From Zopfochytrium polystomum (Eukaryota; Chytridiomycota; Chytridiomycetes; Chytridiales; Chytridiaceae), in the NCBI GenBank assembly GCA_025765615.1, contig JAIVFJ010000073.1:186001-250000 (forward strand): a DNA stretch of 64,000 nt, written 5' to 3'. Each line of letters opens with the position of its first letter. Position 1 is the first letter of the stretch. Below, piece after piece: positions 55,538 to 64,000 of the stretch. The notes under the pieces are model-generated. The model was given only the letters and a program-made list of their open reading frames with translations. It made no database searches and was not told the DNA's origin. Position numbers and translations under genes: made by a program.

Positions 55538-55602
55538 GTGGGACTCGAACCCACCCATGTACCCCCCTACACTTGTGAAAACCTGCATGAACCCACAAGT
55601 GT
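55538..55602 (-). other. Post-pol hairpin and tRNA T-arm-like element
   Basis: Between the pol stop and the polypurine tract are a perfect 9-bp hairpin (ACACTTGTG 55569-55577 with CACAAGTGT 55594-55602) and a T-arm-like stem-loop, minus strand GTGGG-TTCGAGT-CCCAC (55554-55538). Both are kept in all four interiors (for example the hairpin at 48600-48633), although other bases around them vary. Confidence 0.6.
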
Positions 55603-55626
55603 AGCTGGAGAAGCCAGAGAGAGCCT

Positions 55627-57423
55627 TTAGACTAAGCGTTGTGCTGATTTGAGCGTGGGCACCACGCTTACACCTTGGAGGTCGGCGAGACTGCAAATTC
55701 CCATCAGTGATGCAAGCTTTGCATGTTGAGCTGCGGGAAGAGCTTTGGTGAGAAGGTCGGCAATCATCATGTCCGTTGGGCAATGAATGAGTTGAACCTC
55801 CTTTTTCTCCAAGTGGTCCCGTATGAAATGCAACCTCACGTCAAAGTGTTTGACCCGACCATGGTGTATTGGATTCATAGCAATAGCTATGGTTGAACGA
55901 TTGTCTTCATAAACAGTAGTGGGCTTATTTAAATCCATACCCAGCTCCTGGAAGAGCATTCGTAGCCAGATTGCCTCTTTGATGGCCTCAGTAAGGGAGA
56001 AGTATTCCGCCTCAGTTGAGGACAAAGCGACAACTGATTGTTTCTTGCTGTACCATGTAATAGCACCCCCGCAAAGCATGAACACATGCCCTGACCTCGA
56101 CTTGCGTCCATCCTCTTCAGCATAGCTGGCATCAGCGTAGCCATGTGGTTCATCCCACTCTGGGTAAGAAATACCCGCAGCTTTCTCTACCTCTGGGAGC
56201 GTTGCATTGGTGATGCATGTCATCTGGGAGTCTCCCTTCTGGTAGAAAAGTCCATGATCCCAGGTAGCGCGGACATATCGCAGCAATCTGTCAAGCGCAA
56301 GGGAATCTGAATGGGTTGGAGCAGACTGGTATTGTGCAAGTGTATTCACAGCATACGCAATGTCAGGGCGCGTCAAGTTTGCAAGGTAAGCAAGTTGCAT
56401 GAGTGTGCTTCGGAAGTATTCCGACTCTTTTTGTGGAAGTTTTCCAGAGTCCACATCGTGTATCCATGTCGTGGACATGGGAGTTGCTTTGATTTTGACA
56501 GGTAAGCCTTCATCGTCACACCAGTAGTTTGCTTCCTCCAAGACATGCTGTGTGTAGTTTTTCTGTCCAATAAAGATTCCATCTTTGATTTTCTCAACTT
56601 GGATGCCAACAGCAACTTTTGGGTTGAGGTCCTCGCGGATTTTGAACTTTGATTTGATCAGAGAAAGAATTTTGGCAATTTCTTCTTCAGTGTGACTGAA
56701 GATGAGGATGTCATCTACATATAGAGTGATGATGGTCTTGACCTTTCCATCAGGGTGCCTTTGCACAAAGACACAGTGGTCAGTCTTCAATTGCGTAAAT
56801 CCAATTTCTACTAGGAAGTCGCGGATTGTTTTGTACCACTGTCGACCAGACTGGTGCAGTCCGTACAGACTCTTCCTGAGTAAACAGACAAGAAGTATCC
56901 CGTCTGCACCACGTATCTCAAAGCCTTCTGGTTGTTCCATGAAGTTTTCAATGTCCAGTTTGGCGTTCAAGTATGCGGTTTCGACATCAAGGCCTGCAAG
57001 TATGAGGTCAAACAGCAACGAGATAGCAAGGATTGCCCTTATGGAGGAGCTGCGGACGACAGGGGAGAAGGTCTCATTGTAGTCCTGACCAAAGATCTGA
57101 GTGTAACCCCGGCCGACAAGGCGAGCCTTGAAGCGTTCAAGGTACCCTTCACTGTCAAACTTGTAGGCAAAAACCCATTTGGGCTTGAGTATCTTACGCC
57201 CTTTAGGTCGAGCCACTAAGTCCCAGACATGCTTTGATGTGATCGAATTGATCTCTGAGAGTTGAGCTGCCTTCCAATACTTTGCAAAAGGAGAACGCAT
57301 GGCCTCTTTATGTGAAGCAGGGAGTGGCGGTAAGTCCCGCTGGTGGATCCTTTCTGTTGGATATGCTGTGACTTCCTCCTGGCTCAAGCACAGTGTATGC
57401 TTTGAGCGTTTGGTAGAGTTCAC
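55627..57423 (-). CDS. Copia reverse transcriptase and RNase H
   Basis: 598-codon open frame. RT motifs: WVFAYKFDSEGYLERFKARL, ETFSPVVRSSSIRAILAI, LDVETAYLNAKL, QPEGFEI, RKSLYGLHQSGRQWYKTI, and the catalytic YVDDILIF. RNase H: GYADASYAEEDGRKSRSG, ALSSTEAEYFSLTEAIKEAI, VYEDNRSTIAIAMNP, KHFDVRLHFIRD, then the complete tail ending KSAQRLV. Both enzyme cores look intact. The start overlaps the integrase frame by about 115 bp in another frame. Confidence 0.95.
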   Translation of the reverse strand: MNSTKRSKHTLCLSQEEVTAYPTERIHQRDLPPLPASHKEAMRSPFAKYWKAAQLSEINSITSKHVWDLVARPKGRKILKPKWVFAYKFDSEGYLERFKARLVGRGYTQIFGQDYNETFSPVVRSSSIRAILAISLLFDLILAGLDVETAYLNAKLDIENFMEQPEGFEIRGADGILLVCLLRKSLYGLHQSGRQWYKTIRDFLVEIGFTQLKTDHCVFVQRHPDGKVKTIITLYVDDILIFSHTEEEIAKILSLIKSKFKIREDLNPKVAVGIQVEKIKDGIFIGQKNYTQHVLEEANYWCDDEGLPVKIKATPMSTTWIHDVDSGKLPQKESEYFRSTLMQLAYLANLTRPDIAYAVNTLAQYQSAPTHSDSLALDRLLRYVRATWDHGLFYQKGDSQMTCITNATLPEVEKAAGISYPEWDEPHGYADASYAEEDGRKSRSGHVFMLCGGAITWYSKKQSVVALSSTEAEYFSLTEAIKEAIWLRMLFQELGMDLNKPTTVYEDNRSTIAIAMNPIHHGRVKHFDVRLHFIRDHLEKKEVQLIHCPTDMMIADLLTKALPAAQHAKLASLMGICSLADLQGVSVVPTLKSAQRLV

Positions 57424-58957
57424 GAAATTGTCCCCGTGCTATCCGTAGTTTACGAATTCTTGCAGTTAAAGCGCGGAGTGTTTTCCGACTGTAAGTGGAA
57501 GGACTTGTGGCAATTGATGGTTTTGTTCGTAGTTTACAAAGGTTTGCCTCCAATGCCAGGTAGTCACGTAAACCTGATGGCTCTCGTGGTATGATTGGGG
57601 GATTTGTTGCCTCCCCTGTTGACTCTGGCAAAGCTAGAATGTCAGGGGAAGTTGAGAGCTCCCTAGGAGGGATTTCCTGTTCATCAGGTATTGACTCTGG
57701 TTCAGAATCAGAAGCGTCGTATAGCATACCCGGCTGTAGATCTCCCCCCTGTGATTCTGCAGGTGGTACATCGTCTTCTTGTGAGTCAAACAGAGCGTCA
57801 GGATGTGCCACATCTGGATCAGTGGACACAGCGGGGGAATGCAACGAGGAGGAAAGATATTGGAAATCCTGAGCTGTGGGTTGGACTGGTCCCCATTCCT
57901 TCAAGCGGGAGTCATGAAGGAACTGTCTCCAGTTCCGCACAATGCCAGGAAAAACATTTTCGTGAAAGGAGACATGGAAGTGTTCCGATATTCTCTGGGT
58001 TTTCAAGTTGTAGACTACTGGAAGAGTGTTTCCTTTATACCCTAAGAATATGCCTGGCGCCCCTTTGTCAGGATGTTTAAGTGTTCGCTTTTCCTTTGGG
58101 ATACGGTGGATAACCAAACAGCCAAAGGTGCGGATGTGATCAACATTTGGCTTTTCACCGTACCAAGCTTCGTAAGGTGTTTTCTTAGTGTAAGAGTGGT
58201 AAACCCTGTTCTTGATGTATGCTGCGTAGCGGACTGCATACACAAAGAAAGAGTGGGACAATCGTGACTCTAAGAGCATGCAGTGTGCCATGTCTTTGAG
58301 AGTGTTGACCTGACGTTCTACCAGCCCATTGAATTCCTTGGTGAATGCAGGACTAGGTTCTAAAACAATAGGAGGATGCCGAGTATTGGCCCAAGTTTTG
58401 AATTCTCCATCTTTGAAGATTTCCCCCCTGTCACAGCGCACAGATGTGATATGTTTGCCATGTTGTTGTTCAAACCTTTCGATTGTAGACCGGAATCTTG
58501 TGGGCGCGTCGGACAAAGAGTTGAGGAACTCAATGTCAAGCCAACGGGTTGACTCTTCCACAACCAGTTGCCAATGTTTTTCACCGTGGTGTCCACGTGC
58601 GGGCAGTGGGACAGCATCAGTGTGTAAACGACCAAGCAGTGTGGTGTTTGGTCTGGAAGTGGAGTGGATAGGCGAAGCTTTCAATTTCCCAACATCACAT
58701 GTCACGCAGGGAATGTCATGAATGAGGAAAAATGAATGACCAACTTTATTCAGATTTGACCAAGTACGCTTCAAAGAAGATAAAGACAGGTGACCAAATT
58801 TCTTGTGAAGAGCTCGGACTGCTTCAATGTTCTGAGGGTTTGGTAAAGGGTCTGGGTCAGTTTGACTTAAAGTTGGTGTTGCAGTTTGCAAAGGAGCAGT
58901 TTGCTGTTGCGACTCACCTGGGGCGTCCCCCTGAAGGAGTCGGCGCGTCCCTTCCAA
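57308..58957 (-). CDS. Copia integrase
   Basis: 549-codon open frame with the HHCC zinc site (LHKKFGHLS ... CVTCDVGK) and the DDE core (Asp in GRLHTDAVP, Asp in SVRCDRGEIF, Glu in FNGLVERQVNTLKDMAH), followed by the Copia-type YEAWYGEKPNVDHIRTFGC and GIFLGYKGNT blocks and an acidic, Pro-rich linker. It overlaps the protease frame upstream and the RT frame downstream, each offset by one base in the same direction. Confidence 0.93.
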   Translation of the reverse strand: MEGTRRLLQGDAPGESQQQTAPLQTATPTLSQTDPDPLPNPQNIEAVRALHKKFGHLSLSSLKRTWSNLNKVGHSFFLIHDIPCVTCDVGKLKASPIHSTSRPNTTLLGRLHTDAVPLPARGHHGEKHWQLVVEESTRWLDIEFLNSLSDAPTRFRSTIERFEQQHGKHITSVRCDRGEIFKDGEFKTWANTRHPPIVLEPSPAFTKEFNGLVERQVNTLKDMAHCMLLESRLSHSFFVYAVRYAAYIKNRVYHSYTKKTPYEAWYGEKPNVDHIRTFGCLVIHRIPKEKRTLKHPDKGAPGIFLGYKGNTLPVVYNLKTQRISEHFHVSFHENVFPGIVRNWRQFLHDSRLKEWGPVQPTAQDFQYLSSSLHSPAVSTDPDVAHPDALFDSQEDDVPPAESQGGDLQPGMLYDASDSEPESIPDEQEIPPRELSTSPDILALPESTGEATNPPIIPREPSGLRDYLALEANLCKLRTKPSIATSPSTYSRKTLRALTARIRKLRIARGQFRELYQTLKAYTVLEPGGSHSISNRKDPPAGLTATPCFT

Positions 58958-59372
58958 GTTCTGCCCTGTCGAGACCAGTATGTCCCGTCAGAAGAGAAGG
59001 GTCCACAACATAAACATTTCCTGTGTCCCTGTGAGCAATGGTAAAGTCTGAACCATGTACCCGAGGGTGCAATAGGGCTGTGTCTGCTGTGAAAGTCACG
59101 TTGTGACCTGTCTGCCGCACGATTTGCTGAACTGAGAGTAGAGTGTCTGAGAACTCTGGCACATAGAGCGAGTTCCTCATGATGAGAGCTCTTCCGTTAA
59201 TGAACAGGGTGAAGTCGCCCACTCCAGTGGCAGTTGCAAAGCCGTCAGCTGTTTTGATCTGCTGGGAGGTGGGCCGCAAGTTTGTGAAGTGCTCTTCACA
59301 AGGCGACATTGTCCTGGAAGCCCCAGAGTCAAGGATGACCTGGTGTGGGTTGCTGCCAGCAAGTCTTGCCAT
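58914..59372 (-). CDS. Copia aspartic protease
   Basis: Open frame with the active site VILDSGASRTMSP and the characteristic LRPTSQQIKTADG and SLYVPEFSDTLLSVQQI blocks that follow it in Copia proteases. It overlaps the gag frame by 44 bp in a different frame. Confidence 0.9.
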   Translation of the reverse strand: MARLAGSNPHQVILDSGASRTMSPCEEHFTNLRPTSQQIKTADGFATATGVGDFTLFINGRALIMRNSLYVPEFSDTLLSVQQIVRQTGHNVTFTADTALLHPRVHGSDFTIAHRDTGNVYVVDPSLLTGHTGLDRAELGRDAPTPSGGRPR

Positions 59373-60888
59373 CAGCGCAGTCTCGTAGATGCGGCGGTAG
59401 GTGACGTTGCGGTAGAGGAAAGCGTCCAGATTCGTACATCACTTTGTAGCCGACGTTTGAGACAATGTTGTCAGTGATCCAGTCTGGATCCATTCTGCCG
59501 TCAAGAAGTGTAACTGTGAGTTCCACTTCAAATTCCTCCTCCACCTCAACGGCCTGGCATGTTCCAATTTCAAACTCCCGTGCCGCAAGTGCCCTTTCTA
59601 CTGAAAGGAAGTCGTCTAGAGCTGATGTGTCTGCAAGGCGCGCAGCACCCTCAGTACTGAACTCCAACATTTCGACGTCTTCTGCTTCAGTAGGCGGTGG
59701 TGGAGTATCCATCCTGTAGCATTTGTGGGGAGGAGAATCCTCAGAGGCTGCGCAAGAGGCTTGGTGGTGTTCTTTAGCAGCCACCTCACGTGCAATCTTG
59801 GCAGTCTCAGTAGCTTTCTTGGAATCAGCTGGCGTGGCCTTGGCTTCTTTGGCTTGTGCAGGCTGCTTGCCCTTGGCCTTCTTTGCAGGGCGAGCCGGCT
59901 CTGACTTCCCGTGAGGGAACTTGAGGCATTCCTCGCGAGAGTGTGAGACCCAGATTCCATGAAGGTCACAAGTAGGCTTGCCGTTGAGTGCCTCACCGAT
60001 CTTGCGCTTCTTGGTTGCCACTGAGGTCTTTGCTGAAGCAGCTGTTTCCATCTCAGAAGTGCCGTGGTGAGCAGAGTGTCTGCTATTCTTCTCTTTGCTT
60101 TGCTGGTACAGCGTGTGGCAGTTTGTCAACTCCTTGACGAGATCGCTGGTGTTGGCGTAGCCTGACAGCCCCTTGAGAAGATTTTGACGAACGCCAGAGA
60201 AGATTTCATGTCCAGGCAGCGTTTCCCTTGCTTTGTGGATGATGGCAGAACGCAGGATGTTTGTCACACCCCTGCAAGTGGTGGCAGTACATTTGAAATG
60301 CTTTGGCCAATCTGTGACCAGTGTGGTCAGAGTGGTGTACCACTCCTGGACTGCTGGACCAGAGTCTCTGGGTTTTGCCAAACGACTGTAAGTCGCAAGC
60401 CACTTGTCCTGCTGTGAACCAGTGTGGTCCTGCAGGGCGTACTTGTCATTGAGCCACTTGTACTGATCAGCGCAGTTGGTGATGTTTGCCGCATTCATGG
60501 AGCGCACATCCTCAATGTGCGAGCAGGAGTCGAGGGTAGCAACCGCCTTGTCGTGTTGGGCCTCAAGCTCCCTGTAGGTCTTGTGTTCTTGGCGTATACC
60601 AGTGTGGTACTTGTCAAGGGCAGCGTGGTGCAGACGGTACATCTCACTGTACGCAGCCTTGGCCTCCGCCGTTGCAGAGGATTCAGGGGGAGAACCAATA
60701 CTGGGAGGAGCAGCGCCGATGCCGACCTTGGTGCAGTGCTCGTTGAACGTACCGAAGTAATCAGGCTTGAGGAAGCTGGCAACAAGATTGTATGCCATGA
60801 CCGGCTTGATGACTTCTTCCACATGCAGTTCCCAAGCCTGGTAGCCGTAAGAAGAGAAGCGGACAGCCTTGGGGGTCGAAGAAGACAT
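59329..60888 (-). CDS. Copia Gag
   Basis: Starts at the ATG at 60888 (MSSSTPKAVRFSSYGYQAW), about 215 bp inside the 5' LTR; 520 codons. The capsid-like helical part includes WLATYSRLAKPRDSGPAVQE and LLKGLSGYANTSDLVKEL. A Copia-type knuckle CDLHGIWVSHSREEC (CX2H...HX4C) follows, then a Lys/Ala-rich RNA-binding stretch and an acidic tail. The same frame is also open upstream through the leader and LTR, but that part is not expected to be gag. Confidence 0.88.
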   Translation of the reverse strand: MSSSTPKAVRFSSYGYQAWELHVEEVIKPVMAYNLVASFLKPDYFGTFNEHCTKVGIGAAPPSIGSPPESSATAEAKAAYSEMYRLHHAALDKYHTGIRQEHKTYRELEAQHDKAVATLDSCSHIEDVRSMNAANITNCADQYKWLNDKYALQDHTGSQQDKWLATYSRLAKPRDSGPAVQEWYTTLTTLVTDWPKHFKCTATTCRGVTNILRSAIIHKARETLPGHEIFSGVRQNLLKGLSGYANTSDLVKELTNCHTLYQQSKEKNSRHSAHHGTSEMETAASAKTSVATKKRKIGEALNGKPTCDLHGIWVSHSREECLKFPHGKSEPARPAKKAKGKQPAQAKEAKATPADSKKATETAKIAREVAAKEHHQASCAASEDSPPHKCYRMDTPPPPTEAEDVEMLEFSTEGAARLADTSALDDFLSVERALAAREFEIGTCQAVEVEEEFEVELTVTLLDGRMDPDWITDNIVSNVGYKVMYESGRFPLPQRHLPPHLRDCADGKTCWQQPTPGHP

Positions 60889-60917
60889 GCTAGGTAGCAG
60901 CTTGGTTGACCAGTGGA

Positions 60918-61046
60918 CTTGTTTAGAGCGGTAGCCCTTTTCTTGTAGAGAGCCAAGAGCCCTTTGTTGCCTTAAAGTAGCTGGTGAGCCGGTGCTCACA
61001 GACAGGTTGGTCTTGTTTAGAGTCAGAAACCCTTTTCTTGTAAGAG
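60918..61046 (-). repeat. Direct repeat in the Copia leader
   Basis: Two related 35-bp copies (60918-60952 and 61012-61046) lie 94 bp apart between the 5' LTR and the gag ATG. Each contains plus-strand CTTGTTTAGAG and CCCTTTTCTTGTA. Confidence 0.6.
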
Positions 61047-61102
61047 CAGCAGGGCCCTGTTCGAGCGTACAATATGTGGCCGACGGCTTGTAGGTAGCTT
61101 TG

Positions 61103-62317
61103 TGATGAAATCCCACCCAGGACTGGAGGGACTTGGTGTGTGTGGGGATGAAGAGAGAGAGAGAGAGAGAGAGAGCAGTGATGATGGAAAAGGGAGAGGA
61201 GTGAGAGGATGTAGAGAGGAGAGAGGAGTGAGTGGGCAGAGATGGAAGAGAGAGCAAATGGAGGAAGAGAGATTGGCTTGTTTTGCACTGGATTCTGTCA
61301 AAGCAGCAAGGAGGGGGTTGGATTCCTTTTCCTTGTTTGATCTCTGTGAGAGGTTGCTGCTTTTATACTCCTGCAGGTTGGAGCCATCAGAAAACAGAGG
61401 GAGCAGTGGGCTGCACAGAGCAGGCCACAGAAATGAGATAAAACAGGCTGAGCACCAAACCCCAGCCTGGGCTAAGTACCCATTCAGGGCTGAGTACCAC
61501 CCAGGGCTGGGCATCACTCAGGGATGAATACCAGCCAGGGCTGAGTACCAGCCTGGGCTGAGCACCACCCAGGGCTGAGTACCAGCCTGGGCTGTGCACC
61601 ACCCAGGGCTAAGTACTTTGTCTGGGCTGAGTACCACCAGGAACCAATTTACAGCTTGTTTGAGAAACAGTTGCTTGTAAATTGGTTTGGTTGTTTCCAA
61701 ATCAGGAAGCTTGTTTGGGAAACAAGCCGCTTTTTTCCTTGTTTTTAGAAATCCAATGATTGGTGCAATCTCTGGTGAGCTCAGCTTTTATCTCGCTTTT
61801 AGAAATGCAATGATTGGTGCAATCCCTGATTCCTAAATGCCTGTTGCATTGCTCAGATTGCACAGCACAGCAGGAAAGCTGGAATTCCAGATCAGGAAGC
61901 GGAATTCCGGTGCAGAGAGAGGAATTCCAGATCAGGAAGCGGAATTCCGATGCAGAGTGCGGAATTCCGGTGCAGAGAGCGGAATTCCGATGCAGAGAGC
62001 GGAATTTCGGAGCATTGCGCAGTGGTACACTGCTTCTGCATGCTTGCTGTGCTGTGTTACGTGTGCAGAGTGCGTAGTTTGAGTGTTTTTGTGCATGTTC
62101 TAACTGCATTGTTCCTACCGGTAGGATGAACAAAGCTAGAACAACAGCCGCCTTTGCCTATCTCTTTTTATTGAGAACAGATTAGCCCTTCCGAGCGCCC
62201 CATTCAAGTATTGAATCTACTGAGCCCTTCAAACACCCCATCCAATGTGATTGGATGGAGTTCTCAAAGGGATCATCAGTAACAGGCGTAGTGTACCCCG
62301 TGGGTCGAATCTCAACA
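61103..62317 (-). mobile_element. Family-1 Copia LTR E (5' LTR)
   Basis: 1,215 bp, TG...CA bounded; lacks part of the GGCTGAGTACCA minisatellite present in B-D and has scattered substitutions. It is followed on the minus strand by the leader and gag. Confidence 0.92.
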
Positions 62318-63122
62318 AATCCATCGTGCCGTCACCTCCAACACCAGAGCTGTACACCATTATCCAATTCACTTTCGCTGTGGGATGTGGTTGATACTTT
62401 TTTACCAATTCCAGTTTAACCTCTTCCAATTCTGATTGCTGAAGTTGAATGCTGACCAAATGGAGGAAGTTGTTGTTTTCGAGAGTGACTCCGCTGTGGG
62501 GAATAGTTGATGCTTTGTCTGACTTTGTTGAGACTGCAGAAAACTGAAAGCAATTCCAATTCAACTCGTTCAACTTGCAAAATTAAGTCTCAAAGATAGT
62601 TCAAGGCAACCGGTGGCTGAATGGAGCAAAGTGGTGATGTTGGTGTTGTTTTCTGAAGCTGATCTGCAGTAATGAATGGTTAAAGGTTTTCCTGGATTTT
62701 GCTGAGATTGCTGCATATTGAATAGTTTGATGATGTGGTGATTGTGACTTTTTGACTATGAGGTGGTTGATTATTGGTTTTGTTGGTCTAGAGTGGAGAA
62801 TAAAGATGGAGACAAAGTTAGTGGTAGTAAGCATTGGTGAGAGTTAGTATATCCAGATGTGTCCACAGAGCTTGATTGTTTGATGATGATTTGCCTTTAG
62901 TCTCCAAGTGATGTTGTGGTGAATTAATGCTGGTAGAGGAGTGTTAGTGCAAGCAAAGGGAACAAAGACTTAGCCCTATGTCTTCTACTCTGCCTCGTTA
63001 AAGAATCAGCAGAATGTATTTGTCAAGTCTAACATCCAAGCCAAAACCACAAAGTTTCTGGTCAGATTACAAAGTTGAGGGCAATCTCTGAAGCTTCCAG
63101 ATCCTGGTTATGCTGCGTGAAT
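62318..63122. other. Spacer between LTR copies
   Basis: About 800 bp of AT-richer sequence with short minus-strand open frames of Leu/Asn/Gln-rich composition and no recognisable family; probably the original flanking DNA of the Copia insertion or another decayed repeat. Confidence 0.45.
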
Positions 63123-63591
63123 TGATGAAATCCCACCCAGGACTGGAGGGACTTGGTGTGTGTGGGGATGAAGAGAGAGAGAGAGAGAGAGCAGTGATGA
63201 TGGAAAAGGGAGAGGAGTGAGAGGATGGAGAGAGGAGAGAGGAGTGAGAGGATGGAGAGAGGAGAGAGGAGTGAGTGGGCAGAGATGGAAGAGAGAGCAA
63301 ATGGAGGAAGAGAGATTGGCTTGTTTTGCACTGGATTCTGTCAAAGCAGCAAGGAGGGGGTTGGATTCCTTGTTTGATCTCTGTGAGAGGTTGCTGCTTT
63401 TATACTCCTGCAGGTTGGAGCCATCAGAAAACAGAGGGAGAAGTGGACTGCACAGAGCAGGCCACAGAAATGAGATAAAGCAGGCTGAGCACCAACCCCC
63501 AGCCTGGGCTAAGTACTCATTCAGGGCTGAGTACCACCCAGGGCTGGGCATCACCCAGGGCTGAGTTCCAACCAGGGCTGAGTACCAGCCT
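63123..63591 (-). mobile_element. Family-1 Copia LTR F, interrupted
   Basis: First 469 bp (plus-strand order) of another family-1 LTR. It breaks off inside the GGCTGAGTACCA minisatellite exactly where the family-2 LTR begins, so the family-2 element inserted into it. It carries an extra copy of a 29-bp GAGAGGATGGAGAGAGGAGA unit. Confidence 0.9.
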
Positions 63592-63899
63592 TGTCAGGAA
63601 CAGGGCAGGACAGGACAAGGCAGACAAGGAACTGAGAGGAGTGATGATTGTATTGGAAACAATAATTCACTTGAGGGATGGGACAGGTCCCCCATCCCCC
63701 TTTTATACCTTTTGAGAGTGTTCCTTGTCAAGACTCCAAGAAAGTTCCAGAAAGAGCAATTAGTAATGCAATGATACCAATGATACCAATGACAACAAGA
63801 CAAGTCAGGAAAGCAAAGAAGGTTCCAGAAGGTTCCACAAGGTTCCATGAAGGAATGTTCTAGAAGGTTCCAGAGGTTTCCAGAGGGTGATTCATAACA
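63592..63899 (-). mobile_element. Family-2 Copia LTR, copy 2 (3' LTR)
   Basis: 308 bp, same ends as 42468-42775. The bases directly to its right are a polypurine tract on the minus strand, so this is the 3' LTR of an element lying mostly beyond the right edge. Confidence 0.92.
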
Positions 63900-64000
63900 T
63901 CATCTCCCCCTTTTAGGCCTCTTCTGCAACTTGGTGGGGTACCTGGTCTTGAACTTGAGCAGAAGGTCTTGGCAGTGAGTGAGGTTTGACTCAGGTTCCC
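63900..64000 (-). mobile_element. Family-2 Copia interior, 3' end with polypurine tract
   Basis: Minus strand reads AAAAGGGGGAGATGA immediately before the LTR, a textbook plus-strand priming site. The remaining 85 bp are the end of the element's interior and run off the window. Confidence 0.8.

Larger units (their letters stand above)
54219..62317 (-). mobile_element. Full-length family-1 Ty1/Copia retrotransposon
   Basis: 8.1-kb element on the minus strand: 5' LTR E (61103-62317), leader, gag, protease, integrase, RT/RNase H in the Copia order (integrase before RT), post-pol hairpin, G-rich polypurine tract (minus strand GCGGGGGTG) and 3' LTR D (54219-55462). The two LTRs differ in length (1,215 vs 1,244 bp) and I see no matching 5-bp duplication at its ends, because its left neighbour is the tandem array. 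The coding region is split over three frames. Confidence 0.93.

Overview
The window comes from a nuclear genome of a microbial eukaryote. Nearly every gene is split by short GT-AG introns (mostly 40-100 bp, one near 390 bp), and the products are eukaryote-specific: Mediator, TRAPP, spliceosome and peroxisome proteins. A CHFR-type checkpoint ligase with a C-terminal PBZ-like finger, a fused trehalose synthase/phosphatase and a bacterial-type lactate permease suggest an early-branching opisthokont or another protist rather than a yeast, plant or animal. I cannot place it further from sequence alone. Exon models were built by hand from splice sites, reading phase and family conservation. For most genes the exon lengths sum to a whole number of codons, which is an independent check.

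Bases 1-36,500 are gene-dense. In order: acyl-CoA oxidase (+, 5' end missing), trehalose-6-phosphate synthase/phosphatase (+), an unrecognised 7.2-9.1 kb gene (-), an STI1-like protein (+), glycine cleavage H protein (+), Mediator subunit 19 (-), a CUE/CCCH/Smr protein (+), cytochrome b5 (-), a possible ELL elongation factor (+), CTNNBL1 (+), CWC21/SRRM2-type RS protein (-), TRAPPC2/sedlin (-), CHFR-like E3 ligase (+), orphan exons (+), WDR18/Ipi3 (-), L-lactate permease (+), GPATCH1 (-) and Trm5 (+). Three pairs are head to head with only 27-92 bp between start codons. Three of the genes (CTNNBL1, CWC21/SRRM2, GPATCH1) belong to spliceosome assemblies. Long CT/GA microsatellites fill the larger gaps.

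From about 36.5 kb onward the window is a transposon sink. After a roughly 180-bp CT array and 4 kb of sequence without recognisable genes come a decayed Copia element with a 308-bp LTR (41.6-42.8 kb) and a broken RepHel Helitron (42.8-46.65 kb). A Copia structure on the minus strand then runs from 47.3 to 62.3 kb: a full-length gag-PR-INT-RT/RH interior at 55.5-61.1 kb, preceded by three tandem 2,323-bp units, each one LTR plus the same 1.08-kb remnant of RT/RNase H. A sixth LTR copy (63.1-63.6 kb) is cut by a second 308-bp LTR whose polypurine tract and body run off the right edge.

The most unusual feature is the tandem LTR/delta-internal array, with a shared internal breakpoint, a shared one-base frameshift and near-perfect unit identity.
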